64,000 nucleotides of DNA from Ehretia macrophylla (Eukaryota > Streptophyta > Magnoliopsida > Boraginales > Ehretiaceae). Below are positions 1-10,345 of the stretch, one piece after another (position 1 is the stretch's first letter; each line of letters begins with the position of its first letter). The position numbers and the translations under genes are program-made. Where the stretch lies: positions 34,701,080-34,765,079 of the forward strand of contig CM075773.1 of NCBI GenBank assembly GCA_037974665.1. The letters run 5' to 3'. The notes under the pieces were generated by a model. That model searched no databases. It was not told the DNA's origin and was given only the letters and a program-made list of their open reading frames with translations.

Positions 1-1121
1 TTTTAGCTTAGTGAAAACATCAACACCCCCAAACACCCTTTGATCTAACGGCATGACATTAGTAGCGTTTGTAAAAGATTATGAGCTCAAATTTTACTAA
101 CTACATCTATATATATGTATTATTTTAAGCCTCCCTTTGAATAAAAAAAAAAATCAACACCATTAGATATTAGATGTCCCGAGTCAAAGCAAAAGAGCTC
201 CACATATTAAATAGACCTAAAAGGACCAATTTAAACGTCATCCCGGTTCGAAACTGAACCGTCACAATGACTTAGGCATTTGTTCTAGTAGTATGGTTCT
301 CGCTTTGTGTGTGAGAGGTTCTGAAATTGATTCTTGATATTTGTAATATTTTTTATATGTGATGTAATGTTAACTTAGAACTCATTTTAAATAAATAAAA
401 AAGACAATTTCGATGCTTCACATTAATTTTTATTATTTTATTTTGAAAATAAGTACCAAAAGTGACAAGTGACACCATTCTTTTTCGTTTGGGGCTCAAA
501 CAAATAGATACCGTAAATCAAAGAAAGAGTTATGTGCCCGAACGCTCAAATTCTCCAGAAAGTAATCAAACTGAATTTAGTGGTATATATTAAATACCAA
601 TCAATAAGAAAGGTGTCAACTTTGGAACTTTTGGCTATCCAATTCGTAACCTTGTGAGTAATGAATGTTTCTTTGTAGCCCACTCGTGCGCTGGGTCTTG
701 TTTGTGTATATTTGTGAGTAATGAAGGCTTTCTGTTGACCAAAAAAACAAAAAAAAAAAACCGCAACCTTGTTACAATTGTCACGTCATTTTTTATAGGA
801 AGATTAACAAACTCATAAAACGACGTTTGAGTTGTCTTCGTCATTTCTTTTTTATAGGAAGATTAACAAACTCAAATAACTACGTTTGAGTTGTCTTCCT
901 GATTAACCCTAAATCAGGAAGTCGAGAGTCTATTATACTCAACCAATTCCTTGCGGGGTAAAATGATTGTATGATATATCAGTACGAAGCAATTGAGCAA
1001 AATTACTGGGCAAATACACTAACCAATTTACAGTAATCTATCAAGATAACATTCCTTCGCTAATCAATCTGCGGAACGATTTGTACTTCGAAAATATGTT
1101 AAAAGCAGTACAACCACGTAG
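1..1121. other. Single-copy left flank, no gene recognised
   Basis: AT-rich sequence left of the 21-kb duplication. It has no counterpart left of copy B, where the glutaredoxin insert sits instead. I see no conserved protein or RNA gene. A short minus-strand frame at 635-844 is low-complexity and was not accepted. The only local structure is a 59-bp tandem duplication near 788-899. Confidence 0.6.
788..899. repeat. 59-bp imperfect tandem duplication
   Basis: Two adjacent units share TATAGGAAGATTAACAAACT and, further on, ACGTTTGAGTTGTCTTC. They are spaced 59 bp apart with a few substitutions between them. Noncoding as far as can be seen. Confidence 0.75.
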
Positions 1122-1232
1122 ATTGAGTCGTTGCTTGTATATCAACTGTTGGAATAATGTATCGTATTGCGGAGCTAATTCTGGAAGATTAGTTTTTTCT
1201 TTTTCATGTGTTAATGGAATATAATCGACAAA
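1041..1232 (-). other. Open frame of unknown identity across the left duplication edge
   Basis: On the minus strand an open frame of about 63 codons runs from just after a TAG at 1233-1235 to a TGA at 1041-1043. It has no ATG near its start. A TAG immediately before its first codon could be an intron acceptor (TTCTAG then TTT). The predicted peptide is of mixed, coding-like composition, but I recognise no family. Its first ~37 codons lie in the duplicated segment and its end lies in the single-copy flank. It could be a terminal exon, a gene remnant or chance. It matters mainly because the same codons in copy B are fused to the glutaredoxin body. Confidence 0.2.
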
Positions 1233-1702
1233 CTAGAATTAGATCCGATTCGCGTTGGAAATAAAATAATTTAGTTCAAATAAAGTAAATGAACAAGAAT
1301 AATAAACTGGAATTTAAATAAAAAAACTTGGAATTAAATTATAAATACAATAGTACGATACTGAGGCTTGTAAAGTCACAATATCTTTAAAGTTTTATTG
1401 CGTAGTTACTGTGCTAAACTTTCTACTCTACGAAAACTTTTCAGAATACAACGACTATCTCATTTGCAATAGTAGCACTCTAATTACAAACCTTTAAAAA
1501 GAATTGTGCTAAACTCTCTTAATACAATGCAGTGAAAACTAATACTAAGAATTGTGTAGCCTAACGATGCCTTTTTTCTTTTTATGTACCTAAAGCCTGG
1601 AACTACCTGTTATATATAGGAAAGAATCTGACCAAAAGGAATTGCCATCATAAAGGCAGCAATTATTCACCATAAAACCAATGGAAATCTCCACGTGCTG
1701 TA

Positions 1703-2182
1703 TTTGTTTGCCGTTGAAAAATATTTTACATATTTTTCAGTGTTTGGTAGGATATAAAATTTGGTCAAACGTATAATATTTTTCAGTTAGTAATTGCAAT
1801 TGCTTTTGTTTAATTTTACGGTGTTTGGTAACACCGAAAAATTAGTTAATTGTAAAATATTTTACAATCAACAATTGCTACTAGTACAAAATTTTGTAAA
1901 ATATTTTCATGTCCTATTTATCAATATGTATGGTCTTGGATCATTAATAATGATTTTTCTTTAGAATTCGGCTTTAAGAGAAGAAAATATTTTACGAAAC
2001 TCACCGTACATCTAAATACCAGAAATATTTTTCAGTATTTTATTTTTTAAAAAAATATTTTTTCCGAACAAGTTATTTTACGACAAACAAATAGAGTCAA
2101 GAAAAATATTTTATTTTTAAAAAAAATAATTTTTACTAAAAATATTTTTTACAAATAAATTATTTTACGGCAAACAAACAAA
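1703..2182. mobile_element. MITE-like element with terminal inverted repeats (copy A)
   Basis: The stretch begins TTTGTTTGCCGT and ends with the inverse, ACGGCAAACAAACAAA. Between them are many AAAATATTTTAC-type motifs in both orientations, plus internal TGTTTGGTA motifs. No coding capacity. The structure fits a nonautonomous DNA transposon (hAT-like or similar). I could not fix a target-site duplication, so the exact ends and the superfamily are uncertain. Confidence 0.5.
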
Positions 2183-2629
2183 GCCTACCATTGTACAAAA
2201 TACGTTGCATTCTCAGCATTATTGAGCCTTCAATGTGTATTTGAACGTTGAAAAACCAAAGCACAAAACTTTAGGCAGCAGCATAATCTCTCACGTATGT
2301 TGCTCATTTCAATGCACTTTCATATGCCTTCAATGCATATTATAATATGGTCCTCAATGCATATTATATTGTGGGCTTTAGTGCATTCTTCATATTCAAA
2401 TACAATCCAACTGCATTTGAAGCCTACGTTTTATTTCTTTTTCCCATGTAATTGAGAAATTGATTCTTCAATAAATCGATAAAATAAAATCAAACTTAAC
2501 TGTTAATTTTTTATTTACCACCTCAAATATTTCAACATCAACAACTATTGATTGATTGTATCAGCAAATTACATGTTTAAATTAAAGAAATGCCTAAACG
2601 AATTCTTTGTTATTAGTCTAATAAACAAC
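2183..2629. other. Gene-free AT-rich stretch (copy A)
   Basis: No gene is visible. A short motif, CAATGCATATTA, recurs around 2330-2370. The counterpart in copy B (24127-24573) is nearly identical. Confidence 0.5.
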
Positions 2630-3916
2630 CCACAAGATTGCACAATCGAGGAAACATCTTGCATAGCGAGTGCCACTGACTGAGAGGCATCAGAGGCAAA
2701 ATACTTACAAGTAAAACACAAATCAAATGACCAAGATGGTCTCAATAGATGACTGAAAGACCAGCAGCTTTGGTGTCTGTGTAAATAAGCAGCATCAATG
2801 TTATATTTTAGTGTGCCAACTGGCGGAGTAGTTCAAGTCAGTAGTGAGGACTCACCCCGTGTTATTGGAGTTACAAAGTAGATAAGAGTGAAAATTGAAA
2901 AGGGGAGGTTTCTTGAAGAAATTCCATTGCAGCTGAAATTTTCTTTGACAGATTAACGGGCTTATTATCATAAAGAACATTATTACGCCCAAGCCAAATA
3001 TGCCTGTAGAGTTGAAAAATCAGAGCTTAAGCAGTACCGACTTTATACCCCAAACCTTGGCATGCTGAGATAGTGTCTTGCAGGCACAAATCAAGCCTCC
3101 GAGCATTATATTCATCAGGCCTGCATGTAAGAGTGGAGCCGAACCAAACTAATTTACTCCACAGGCAAAGAAGCAACATGTGCTCCATTGTTTTCACTAC
3201 TGACCCATATATCTTGCAAAAAGGTGATCAAGAGCAATGTCGTTGAAATTTATTTGACTCAGTTAAGAGAGCATTTCGATAAGCTTTCCAGATGAATATA
3301 TGAATTTTTGGAGCTCAAGCAAGCCATATGGTTTTCCATAGATGCATCGACACATTGATTGATGTTTGTGGTTTGCCCATGTCCTACAACTAAGCTTGAG
3401 AGATGAGAAACCAATGGCCAGATCTCACTATATAAGTACCAGTCTTCGATAACGACTTAATAAGCAAGCTTATCATGTGAATCGCACCAAGGTAGAGATA
3501 TTTGAAGAATTTCTGTTTGCAACTCTCCAAGAAACAGTGCAGCCAGAAAGTCCAAGTTCCAGCCCTTACCCCCTGGGTTCAAGAGTTGTTTCGCATACAT
3601 TGCGTAAAATGGACAAAATTAACAAAAAAAAAAAAAAAAAAAAAAGAATGGCGGACTGGATTTCGACAATTTGAAGTTATAAATGTGGCGGCTAGTCTAT
3701 GCTCCCCACTCCTTAGTGGCTCGTATCCTTCGAGCTATTTACCATCGTCCACGCAGCTCCTTGTGGAATGCACAACTTGGTGGCAAGGCTACGTGGGTTT
3801 GGCGAAGTCTGCTAAAGGCAGAGATTTGCTTAAACAGGTGGTCATTTGGAAGCCTGGCCAAGGTTTGGGGTATAAAGGATTTTAGAAGATTCCATGCACC
3901 ACTCAAGCCGTTTTAG
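2630..3916 (-). pseudogene. LINE (non-LTR retrotransposon) remnant with inverted 5' part, copy A
   Basis: On the minus strand from about 3560 down to 2630, translated pieces match the region of plant LINE ORF2 after the reverse transcriptase. First comes a piece ending in a TGTYIVRSGHW-like motif, then a zinc-binding stretch (APKIHIFIWKAYRNALLTES, followed by EHMLLLCLWSKLVWFGS). Next is an IWLGRN motif, and then the start of an RNase H domain (GTLKYNIDAA). The piece that should precede these, the C-terminal reverse transcriptase segment (WRLVYAPHSLVARILRAIYH and VWRSLLKAE), lies at 3648-3916 in the opposite orientation. The order and orientation are those of a LINE whose 5' part was inverted at insertion (twin priming). 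Stops and small deletions show it is dead. A run of about 22 A lies near the inversion junction. Confidence 0.75.
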
Positions 3917-4427
3917 GAAAATAATTGAAAAACAAGGTTCAACAAATGATTCTCAACAAGAAACACAATTCCCTAGGGATTGCCAAATTTGTTTAAATGT
4001 ACAACATGAGGATTCAACATGTCACATGCTCTTATAACCGATGTGCCGTAAGTTTATGGAACATATCGGTTTCTAAGTGCTTCATGATTGTGAGCACCAA
4101 TAAAACTTTTAACATGAACATCAGGGTTTTTTTTTTTTTTTTTTTTTTTTAATTTGTAAATCTTTCCATAATAAAGGAAACGTTTGCTAGCTCTCCAATG
4201 TTTGGTCGATAACACTAAAAAAACCAAAGCAAAAAGTTACATTCATTGAATACTCGACAAAGAGCATGAGATTATAATCTAATCACATTTATGTGGGAAT
4301 CGAAATACAAATAAGTCAAATAACCCCTTTGACTTCAAAGAGCAAATACAAAGACGACAATACATATATCATCATATATTTGGGCTAATTAACTTTTATT
4401 TTAATTTGCTAATGCAACTTTCAATTC
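3917..4427. other. 3' flank of BAHD1 with a poly-T tract
   Basis: No gene is visible. A run of 24 T lies at 4127-4150; copy B has 39 T at the same place. The stretch near 4310-4427 is the probable 3' untranslated region of the minus-strand BAHD gene. Related sequence is found downstream of the BAHD3 pseudogene. Confidence 0.5.
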
Positions 4428-5720
4428 CTAAAAACTTGACCTAGAAGCAAAAGCTAGAAGCTCTGGGTCACTTTCAAACACGGACATGACCTTCTCTTCC
4501 AAAGCCACCGTTGCTTCTATATTTCCCGCATTGTGAGACTCCATCAAAATGAAAAAATTCTTCATTGGACAAGCTGCTAAACCCGCCCTTATTGGCCTTC
4601 CCCATCCAAAATCTATTTGGTACATTGGGAATCTGCTCAAGCTACTAGAAGCATACCCCTCCACATCATTCTTGCCTTGCAGCGCCATTGTCTGTTCACC
4701 ATTTTCAATTATTGCCGAGACGAGGTCATTTTTTTTTATCCCTTTGAATTTCTCAAAGTATTGTGCCTTTTCCCTCCTGATTTCCCTAACTAGTCTTGAA
4801 AAATTTACCTCTTTCTCATCAGTTGTTAATACATTAAAGCTTGACACTAGATTTCCAACATAAGTTTCTGGTAGCCCTATTAGTGGGCGCAAGTTCACAA
4901 CGGAAGTCAAAAAAGATGGTTTAAATGATCCCGAGTGTACCATGGAGGCAAAAATGGCAGATTTGTACAGAAGTGCACTCACAACATCAACCCTAGTGGG
5001 TTTCTGCACTCCTTCTTCAGCAGTAGCCTTGGCCTTGAGTTGATTTAATTTTTCGGCATCGAATACAAACCTCCTGGAAATAAGATTCTTCCCTTTCTTC
5101 AATTCGTAGATTTCTTCAGTCGATGGATCATCAATAGGGGGTAAAATGGATGATGCAGTAAATTGAGGAGATGGCTTTGTACTTGATTGATGTGCCATAG
5201 CAGCCCAGTCACTGATAAAGTTGCATATTGTGTTTCCATCAGCAACCTTGTGATTAATGACCACGCTCAGTGCTTTTCCTCCACAATCAAAATGGTTAAG
5301 TTGAGCAGTCACAGGATTAGGTTGATCATCATGTCCAGTGCTCCAAATTAAGCCACTGGGATATACGATTTCTTGGGCATTAGCATCACGATCAGCTCCT
5401 TGAAGAAATTCAGACATTTTGCATCCGATTCGCGCTTCCAAGAATGTAGCTCCCGTGTCATTGCAATTGACAGATAAATTATCTGTCAATCTTCCAGCAA
5501 ATGGGTAGTAATAGGATAGAGTTTTTGATAGTGATTCCTCAAGAACACAAGATATTTGATTATGGTGGTGGTGGTTGGGATAGAAAAAGGCCATGGGCAC
5601 ATAAATGGTTTTTAATATTTGATCGAATAAACAGAGCTTGTAATTTCTGAGTGAAGGTGGTGTTGGAATGGAGGGTTTCACAAGCTTCTTGGAAATCAAT
5701 TGTAACATTGAAGAAGCCAT
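4428..5720 (-). CDS. BAHD acyltransferase, vinorine-synthase-like (copy A, intact)
   Basis: Single-exon frame of 430 residues, the usual length of the family. BAHD enzymes move an acyl group from an acyl-CoA to an alcohol or amine of a secondary metabolite, normally in the cytosol. The catalytic HXXXD motif is present as HKVAD (157-161), in the channel between the two domains. The structural DFGWG motif is at 370-374. The N-terminus (MASSMLQLISKKLVKPS) resembles the vinorine synthase / acetyltransferase clade. No signal peptide or membrane segment is seen. The substrate cannot be read from sequence. The ATG follows a TATA-like element by about 85 bp. Of the three tandem copies here this is the only one with both motifs in one open frame. 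I am confident of the family and not of the substrate. Confidence 0.93.
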   Translation of the reverse strand: MASSMLQLISKKLVKPSIPTPPSLRNYKLCLFDQILKTIYVPMAFFYPNHHHHNQISCVLEESLSKTLSYYYPFAGRLTDNLSVNCNDTGATFLEARIGCKMSEFLQGADRDANAQEIVYPSGLIWSTGHDDQPNPVTAQLNHFDCGGKALSVVINHKVADGNTICNFISDWAAMAHQSSTKPSPQFTASSILPPIDDPSTEEIYELKKGKNLISRRFVFDAEKLNQLKAKATAEEGVQKPTRVDVVSALLYKSAIFASMVHSGSFKPSFLTSVVNLRPLIGLPETYVGNLVSSFNVLTTDEKEVNFSRLVREIRREKAQYFEKFKGIKKNDLVSAIIENGEQTMALQGKNDVEGYASSSLSRFPMYQIDFGWGRPIRAGLAACPMKNFFILMESHNAGNIEATVALEEKVMSVFESDPELLAFASRSSF

Positions 5721-5797
5721 TGCAATCTTTGAGCAAAGTGTATATATTATTACTAGCTAGTATACGATCTGCACTTCCTAGTCTTCTGGCTTCATCA

Positions 5798-5811
5798 TTA
5801 TATACATATAG
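5798..5811 (-). promoter_or_regulatory. Probable TATA box of BAHD1
   Basis: On the minus strand TATATGTATATAAT lies about 80-90 bp upstream of the ATG at 5720, a normal spacing in plants. The same motif is conserved in copy B. A TATATATA run occupies the equivalent place upstream of BAHD3. Confidence 0.5.
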
Positions 5812-5884
5812 CTAGCCCACACCTCGTTCTTTGGTCAAATTTTTCACGCTATCTCTTCTGACTTCTCCTTATCTTATCTTAAGG

Positions 5885-6720
5885 ATTTGAATAACATCAA
5901 CGTATATACGTCGATCAAGCCAATTCATATAAAATGAGTTGTTTTAATTAAGTCCAGATTACGATTGTATCACATAAAAACAAATAAATAGTTGACCAAA
6001 GAAAAAAAAAATTACTAGTTTTTGAGCCTTGCAAAACCCAAGTGCAATATATGTATTACAATTACTCATGCGCCAGCTATTTGATTTCTCTCTCTCTTTT
6101 AATTCTTTTTTTGGATTATAAAGATCATACTTGATTTGCGTGGAAAGGTTCAGATATATTGTGGTTCAACTAGGACCACAAGGGCTCAGATAACGGAAGA
6201 TTTTCCCAAGAACAAGTGACCAGAGAATAAATACAGCTGAATTGTTTAATTAACTGTCACACCATGCAGTCAGATATAGCCTAATCGCTGGTCTTTTTTT
6301 TTTGGTCGGGCTGGATAGTCCAAAATAAAAAGATCATTGCTATATATCACTTACATTTTAATTTTTTCATACATAATAAGATTTTTATCATATATATAAG
6401 AGATTTAATATTTTATATATAAATTTTTCCCGTATAAAAAGAGGTGATGTGACATAAAATAGCATTATTCGAAAGAAAAAAACAATGACATACAATTTGG
6501 GTATTAAGGGTAAATTACTAAGTTTGACATTCAATAAGCCCTTGCAATACATAAGTACAATATATTTATTACAATTACTCATGAGCCAGCTAATCAATCT
6601 CTCTTTTTTCGAGTATAAAGATCATCTCTGTACCGGCCCACGACGAGGGGTGGAGGGTTAATTTATTCATGCTACAGCTGGTCTTGCCAATCTATACCAG
6701 CCCACGATGTAAGTCCGACA
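5885..6720. repeat. BAHD upstream module, first occurrence (copy A)
   Basis: Sequence upstream of BAHD1 recurs, with roughly 5-10% differences, at 17479-17596 plus 18504-19130. A shared marker is CAAGCCAATTCATATAAAAT. Within the module a ~100-bp piece (TTACAATTACTCATG plus flanks) occurs twice, near 6030-6130 and 6535-6635. No open frame is credible. This is probably promoter-proximal DNA from an earlier BAHD duplication. Confidence 0.7.
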
Positions 6721-6849
6721 TAAAGTTTTATCTTTTTTATGAGTGAAATTACTACTCCTTGAACCTCCTTTGATATATTCCATACCTTCTAAAAAGTGAT
6801 AAAAATGATAGTTAGGTTGATTTATAATTAATTTTAATAACTACATAAT

Positions 6850-7345
6850 TGAATTAAAAAAACTAAAAAATCCTTTAAAAAAAACATAAACTAAAAAACT
6901 AAAATAAAAAAAATAAAAAAAACTACAAAAATAAAAAACTTTACCAAACCAAAAAAAACTTAACTAAAAAAATAAAATAAACTACAAAAACAAAAAACTT
7001 TACAAAACCAAAAAAATCTAAACTAAAAAAATAAAATAAAATAATAAAATACAAAACCCCAATTATAAAAAACACTAATTAAAAAAACCCTAATTAAAAA
7101 ACCTTAATTAAAAAAACCTTAATTAAAAAAGCCCTAATTAAAAAATCAGTAATTAAAATACCCTAATTAAAAAACCTAATAAAAAACCATAATTAAAAAA
7201 CCATAATTAAAAAACCCTAATTAAATAACCCTAATTAAATAAACCCTAATAAAAAATCCTAATTAAAAAAACCCTAATTAAAAACCCCTAATTAAAAAAC
7301 CACAATTAAAAAAAACCCAAATTAAAAAAACTAAAATAAAGAAAC
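6850..7345. repeat. A-rich array with AACCCTAATTAAAA units (copy A)
   Basis: Degenerate tandem array. The left part is dominated by AAAAAACTAAAAT and TACAAAAAC motifs. The right part holds about twenty repeats of roughly 14-17 bp built on ACCCTAATTAAAAA. Although AACCCTAA resembles a telomere unit, the period and the A-rich spacer are wrong for telomeric DNA. The counterpart is at 28810-29305. Confidence 0.75.
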
Positions 7346-7376
7346 CTTAATTTACAATTATAAATATAAACCCGTC

Positions 7377-7612
7377 ACCCCTTGCCCCCCGCCCCCTTCC
7401 CCTTCCCCTTCATATCACCGCCGCTACCTTCCCTTGTGTATCACCACCACCCCTTCCCCTACATATCACTGCCACGCCCTCCTCTGTATATTATCCTTAC
7501 CCATCTCCCCTGCATATCACCGCCACCCTCTCCCCTGCATATCACCGCTGCCCCCCTCCGCTGCATATCACCGCCACCTCCTCCGCTGCATATCATCGTC
7601 GAGACACACCAA
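7377..7612 (+). repeat. Pyrimidine-rich ~30-bp tandem repeat (copy A)
   Basis: Repeated units built on CTGCATATCACCGCCAC, preceded by a CCCCTTCC run. The frames across it give proline- and histidine-rich peptides that are only translations of the repeat. Copy B (29345-29605) has extra CCCCTT units, showing length instability. Confidence 0.7.
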
Positions 7613-7660
7613 CATCGACAAACTCTATTTTTTTTTTATAGATTTTTTGTTTACTTTTTT

Positions 7661-8071
7661 TGTTGGATTTTGGAGCTGAGTCGCCCAATATGGGTTGAAC
7701 CGGCCTGACCCATGTTTGTATGGGTCATGGGAAGTTATAGAAATAACTTCCCATCCTATTTCTAATAAGGGTAATTAGAAATAGAAAAGAACTGAATGTA
7801 TCAGTTCTTAAAACATAAAAGACTGTGAGTCTTCGTCAATGGTACTTTCTCTCTCTCAATCTCTCTCAAATTCACCAAGTTTACTGCGTGTAAACACTAG
7901 GCTCTTAAGTTGTGGTTATATAATCCAAGATCAAACATGTATTTTAGACTCCGATTCGCGGCTGTCTAACGGTGGAACCAACGTGGCTAATTCCTGCAAA
8001 CTCTTCTGCATACTACAAGGTTAGTATTCTATTCGGTTTATGAAGATCCGTATTCTGTATTAAATTCTTCA
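7661..8071 (+). repeat. 5' LTR of the decayed Copia (copy A)
   Basis: 411 bp, starting TGTTGGATTTTGG and ending AAATTCTTCA. It matches the split 3' LTR of the same element. In its first 80 bp it differs from the equivalent LTR of copy B at 7 positions, far more than the flanking gene region does. Confidence 0.9.
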
Positions 8072-8072
8072 T

Positions 8073-8085
8073 TGGTATCAGAGCC
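8073..8085 (+). other. Primer binding site, initiator tRNA-Met type
   Basis: TGGTATCAGAGCC lies one base after the 5' LTR, the classic plant Copia primer site. In copy B (30071-30083) one G has become A. Confidence 0.9.
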
Positions 8086-8699
8086 ATATCGTTGGCTCTC
8101 CGTTAAAATTATGCGAATTTATGAGATTTATGTGATGAATATTGTGAATGATGTTTTTAATGTATAAGTGATTTTATTTATGTTAAAATCATGAGAATTT
8201 GTTTTTTAAATCACTGGTATATAATATATGTGATTATACTTGAGAAAAATGCATAAATTAATTGTTTCGCACATATATTTTTTATAATTTTTGTGACTAT
8301 TTTTGGGCTTTTTTGTATCTGAAACATACTCCAAAAATTGTGATTTTGGTATGTATTGAACGGTCTCGTCGAGAGCTTTCCATGCATATATGGATCATTA
8401 AATTTGGCCTTAAAATGCGAAAGTTATGATTTTTTATAAATCTAAAAAAATTAGGGCTAGTGTGTGTTCTTGGTGTAGTGTGTGTGAGTTGAAAAACGTG
8501 AAACATGGCTGAACATGGATTTGAACATGGGGCTAAGTGGGCCAATCAGGGACCGCCACGTGGCCATGATTTGGTGGTGTTATTATTTTAATATTTATTT
8601 TATTAAATATCAAAATTTGAATTTTTTTAAGAAAAATTCAAAAATTTTAACTAACCACTAGTGGCACATGGCACGTAGGTCGAGCCACGTGGCGCCACA

Positions 8700-9600
8700 T
8701 GACAATAACTTTGTATTATTTACAGACTGATCGCAATATTTTGTATTATTTATTTTTTAATCCTATAACTTTGTATTATTTATGTTTTACCCAATAATTT
8801 TATAATATTTATGTTTTACGCTCATAACTTTATATTATTTCCGATTTAATCCTATAACTTTATATTATTTATGGTTTAACCCCATAACTTTATATTTTTT
8901 TTATGGTTTGACTCCATAACTTTGTATTATTTACGGTTTGACCCCATAAATTTGTATTATTTATGGTTTGACCCATAACTTTGTGTTATGTATGATTTAA
9001 CCCATAAATTTTTATTATTTACGATTTGACCTCAAAATTTTGTATTATTTATAGTTTGACCCCATAACTATGTATTATTTTTTATATGACCCATTACCTT
9101 AGTGGTAATTTAGTTTTCTACCTCATGTTTTTCTTTTGGTCTATTATCTTTGTGATAATGTTATTTTGGATCCTATGTTTCTATTTTATACCATTATATT
9201 TGTGATAATGTCATTTTGAACCCCAATGTTTTTAATTAGGGTCATTTTCATTGTGATGATTGTATTTTTGCTCCCTTTTTTTCGCAGAGTAAGTACATAA
9301 TTTAAATTTAATTTGAATTTAGAGATGGAATCATTAGTGTTTTCATTTAATTACCCAAATTTCTTTGTGATTCAATTATAATTATTACAATATAGGCATG
9401 AAATTTTTGTAATTTCATATAAATGGCTAAATTTGTTAAATTTCCTTGTAATATTTACGATTAAGGGCATGAAATTTTTATAATTTCATTTAAATTCTGA
9501 AATTTGTGTAATTACGTTGTAATCTTTCCAACAAGTGACATGAAATTTTTGTAATTTCATTTCATAGTATGAAATTTATGTCATTTCATCATACAACTTG
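8700..9600 (+). repeat. Leader of the Copia element: three families of tandem repeats (copy A)
   Basis: At about 8700-9090 a unit of roughly 30 bp repeats about a dozen times around CCATAACTTTGTATTATTTA. At about 9090-9270 a ~65-bp unit built on TTTGTGATAATGTCATTTTG repeats three times. At about 9390-9600 the inverted motif ATGAAATTTTTGTAATTTCA recurs. None is coding. Copy B keeps the same arrays at about 30712-31600. Confidence 0.75.
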
Positions 9601-10345
9601 TTGTGTACAATATTAATAGATGTTATGTGGACCATTAATTTTTGAAATTAATTGATTGGACCATTATGTACTAAAGTTGTTTATTTTCCTGAGGACTTTA
9701 GTTGTCATTCGATGATTGAGCGAGTTAAACAAACTACGAGAAATACTTCCAACACTACTGACCATATGAACACACATTGTTGTGAGCCCAAAATGATTAT
9801 CCCTTAAATCGTCTTATTTTTATAATTATGTGATCGGATAATTTGATGAGCATGTGATAGTCATATGTGGTTTCATGCATAATGTCAGACCGCACCCTTA
9901 TTTCTCCTAACACGTAGAACCAAAATGTGTCTTTTGGATCTCAATAAGTTTGAGATAGCTTCTATGTGCCTAATAGTCATGGTCTACATCTGTAAAGAGA
10001 ATAGAATGCGTTAATTCTTGTGGACTGGACCGAGTTATGAATGGATGAAGAACATTGAGGAGTGCTTAATTATGTCTAACATTATTAATTATTTATATGT
10101 TAAATACCTTTTCATGTTCATCTCATGATAATGTTTGTATTTATCATCATTCTCTTATTATAATCTTATACTGCATATATTATTATATTAATAATTAGTT
10201 TATTAATCCTTTATCTGAGTGGAAGTTCTAAGATTGAGATTGGTGTGATTCTAATCTAGAACTATTAGTTCCTACACATGTGAATTTATATAATTCATAT
10301 ACGGAACTAATGTTTCTACTCGAATAGGATTAAATTGTAATAATT
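9601..10345 (+). other. Copia leader, gene-free
   Basis: Continuation of the Copia untranslated leader between the repeat arrays and the gag remnant. No gene or conserved motif was recognised. Confidence 0.4.

Noticed and set aside
3502-3885. 127-codon frame containing a lysine run
   Set aside because: The lysine run is the poly-A tract, and the frame crosses a LINE inversion junction. The true coding signal is the LINE remnant in other frames.
6850-7345. Interstitial telomere
   Set aside because: The plant telomere unit is TTTAGGG / CCCTAAA with a 7-bp period. Here the period is about 14-17 bp with A-rich spacers.
7382-7708. Proline/histidine-rich 108-codon frame (and its copy B version)
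   Set aside because: It is a translation of the CT-rich tandem repeat and runs into the Copia LTR. No domain, and its length changes with repeat number.
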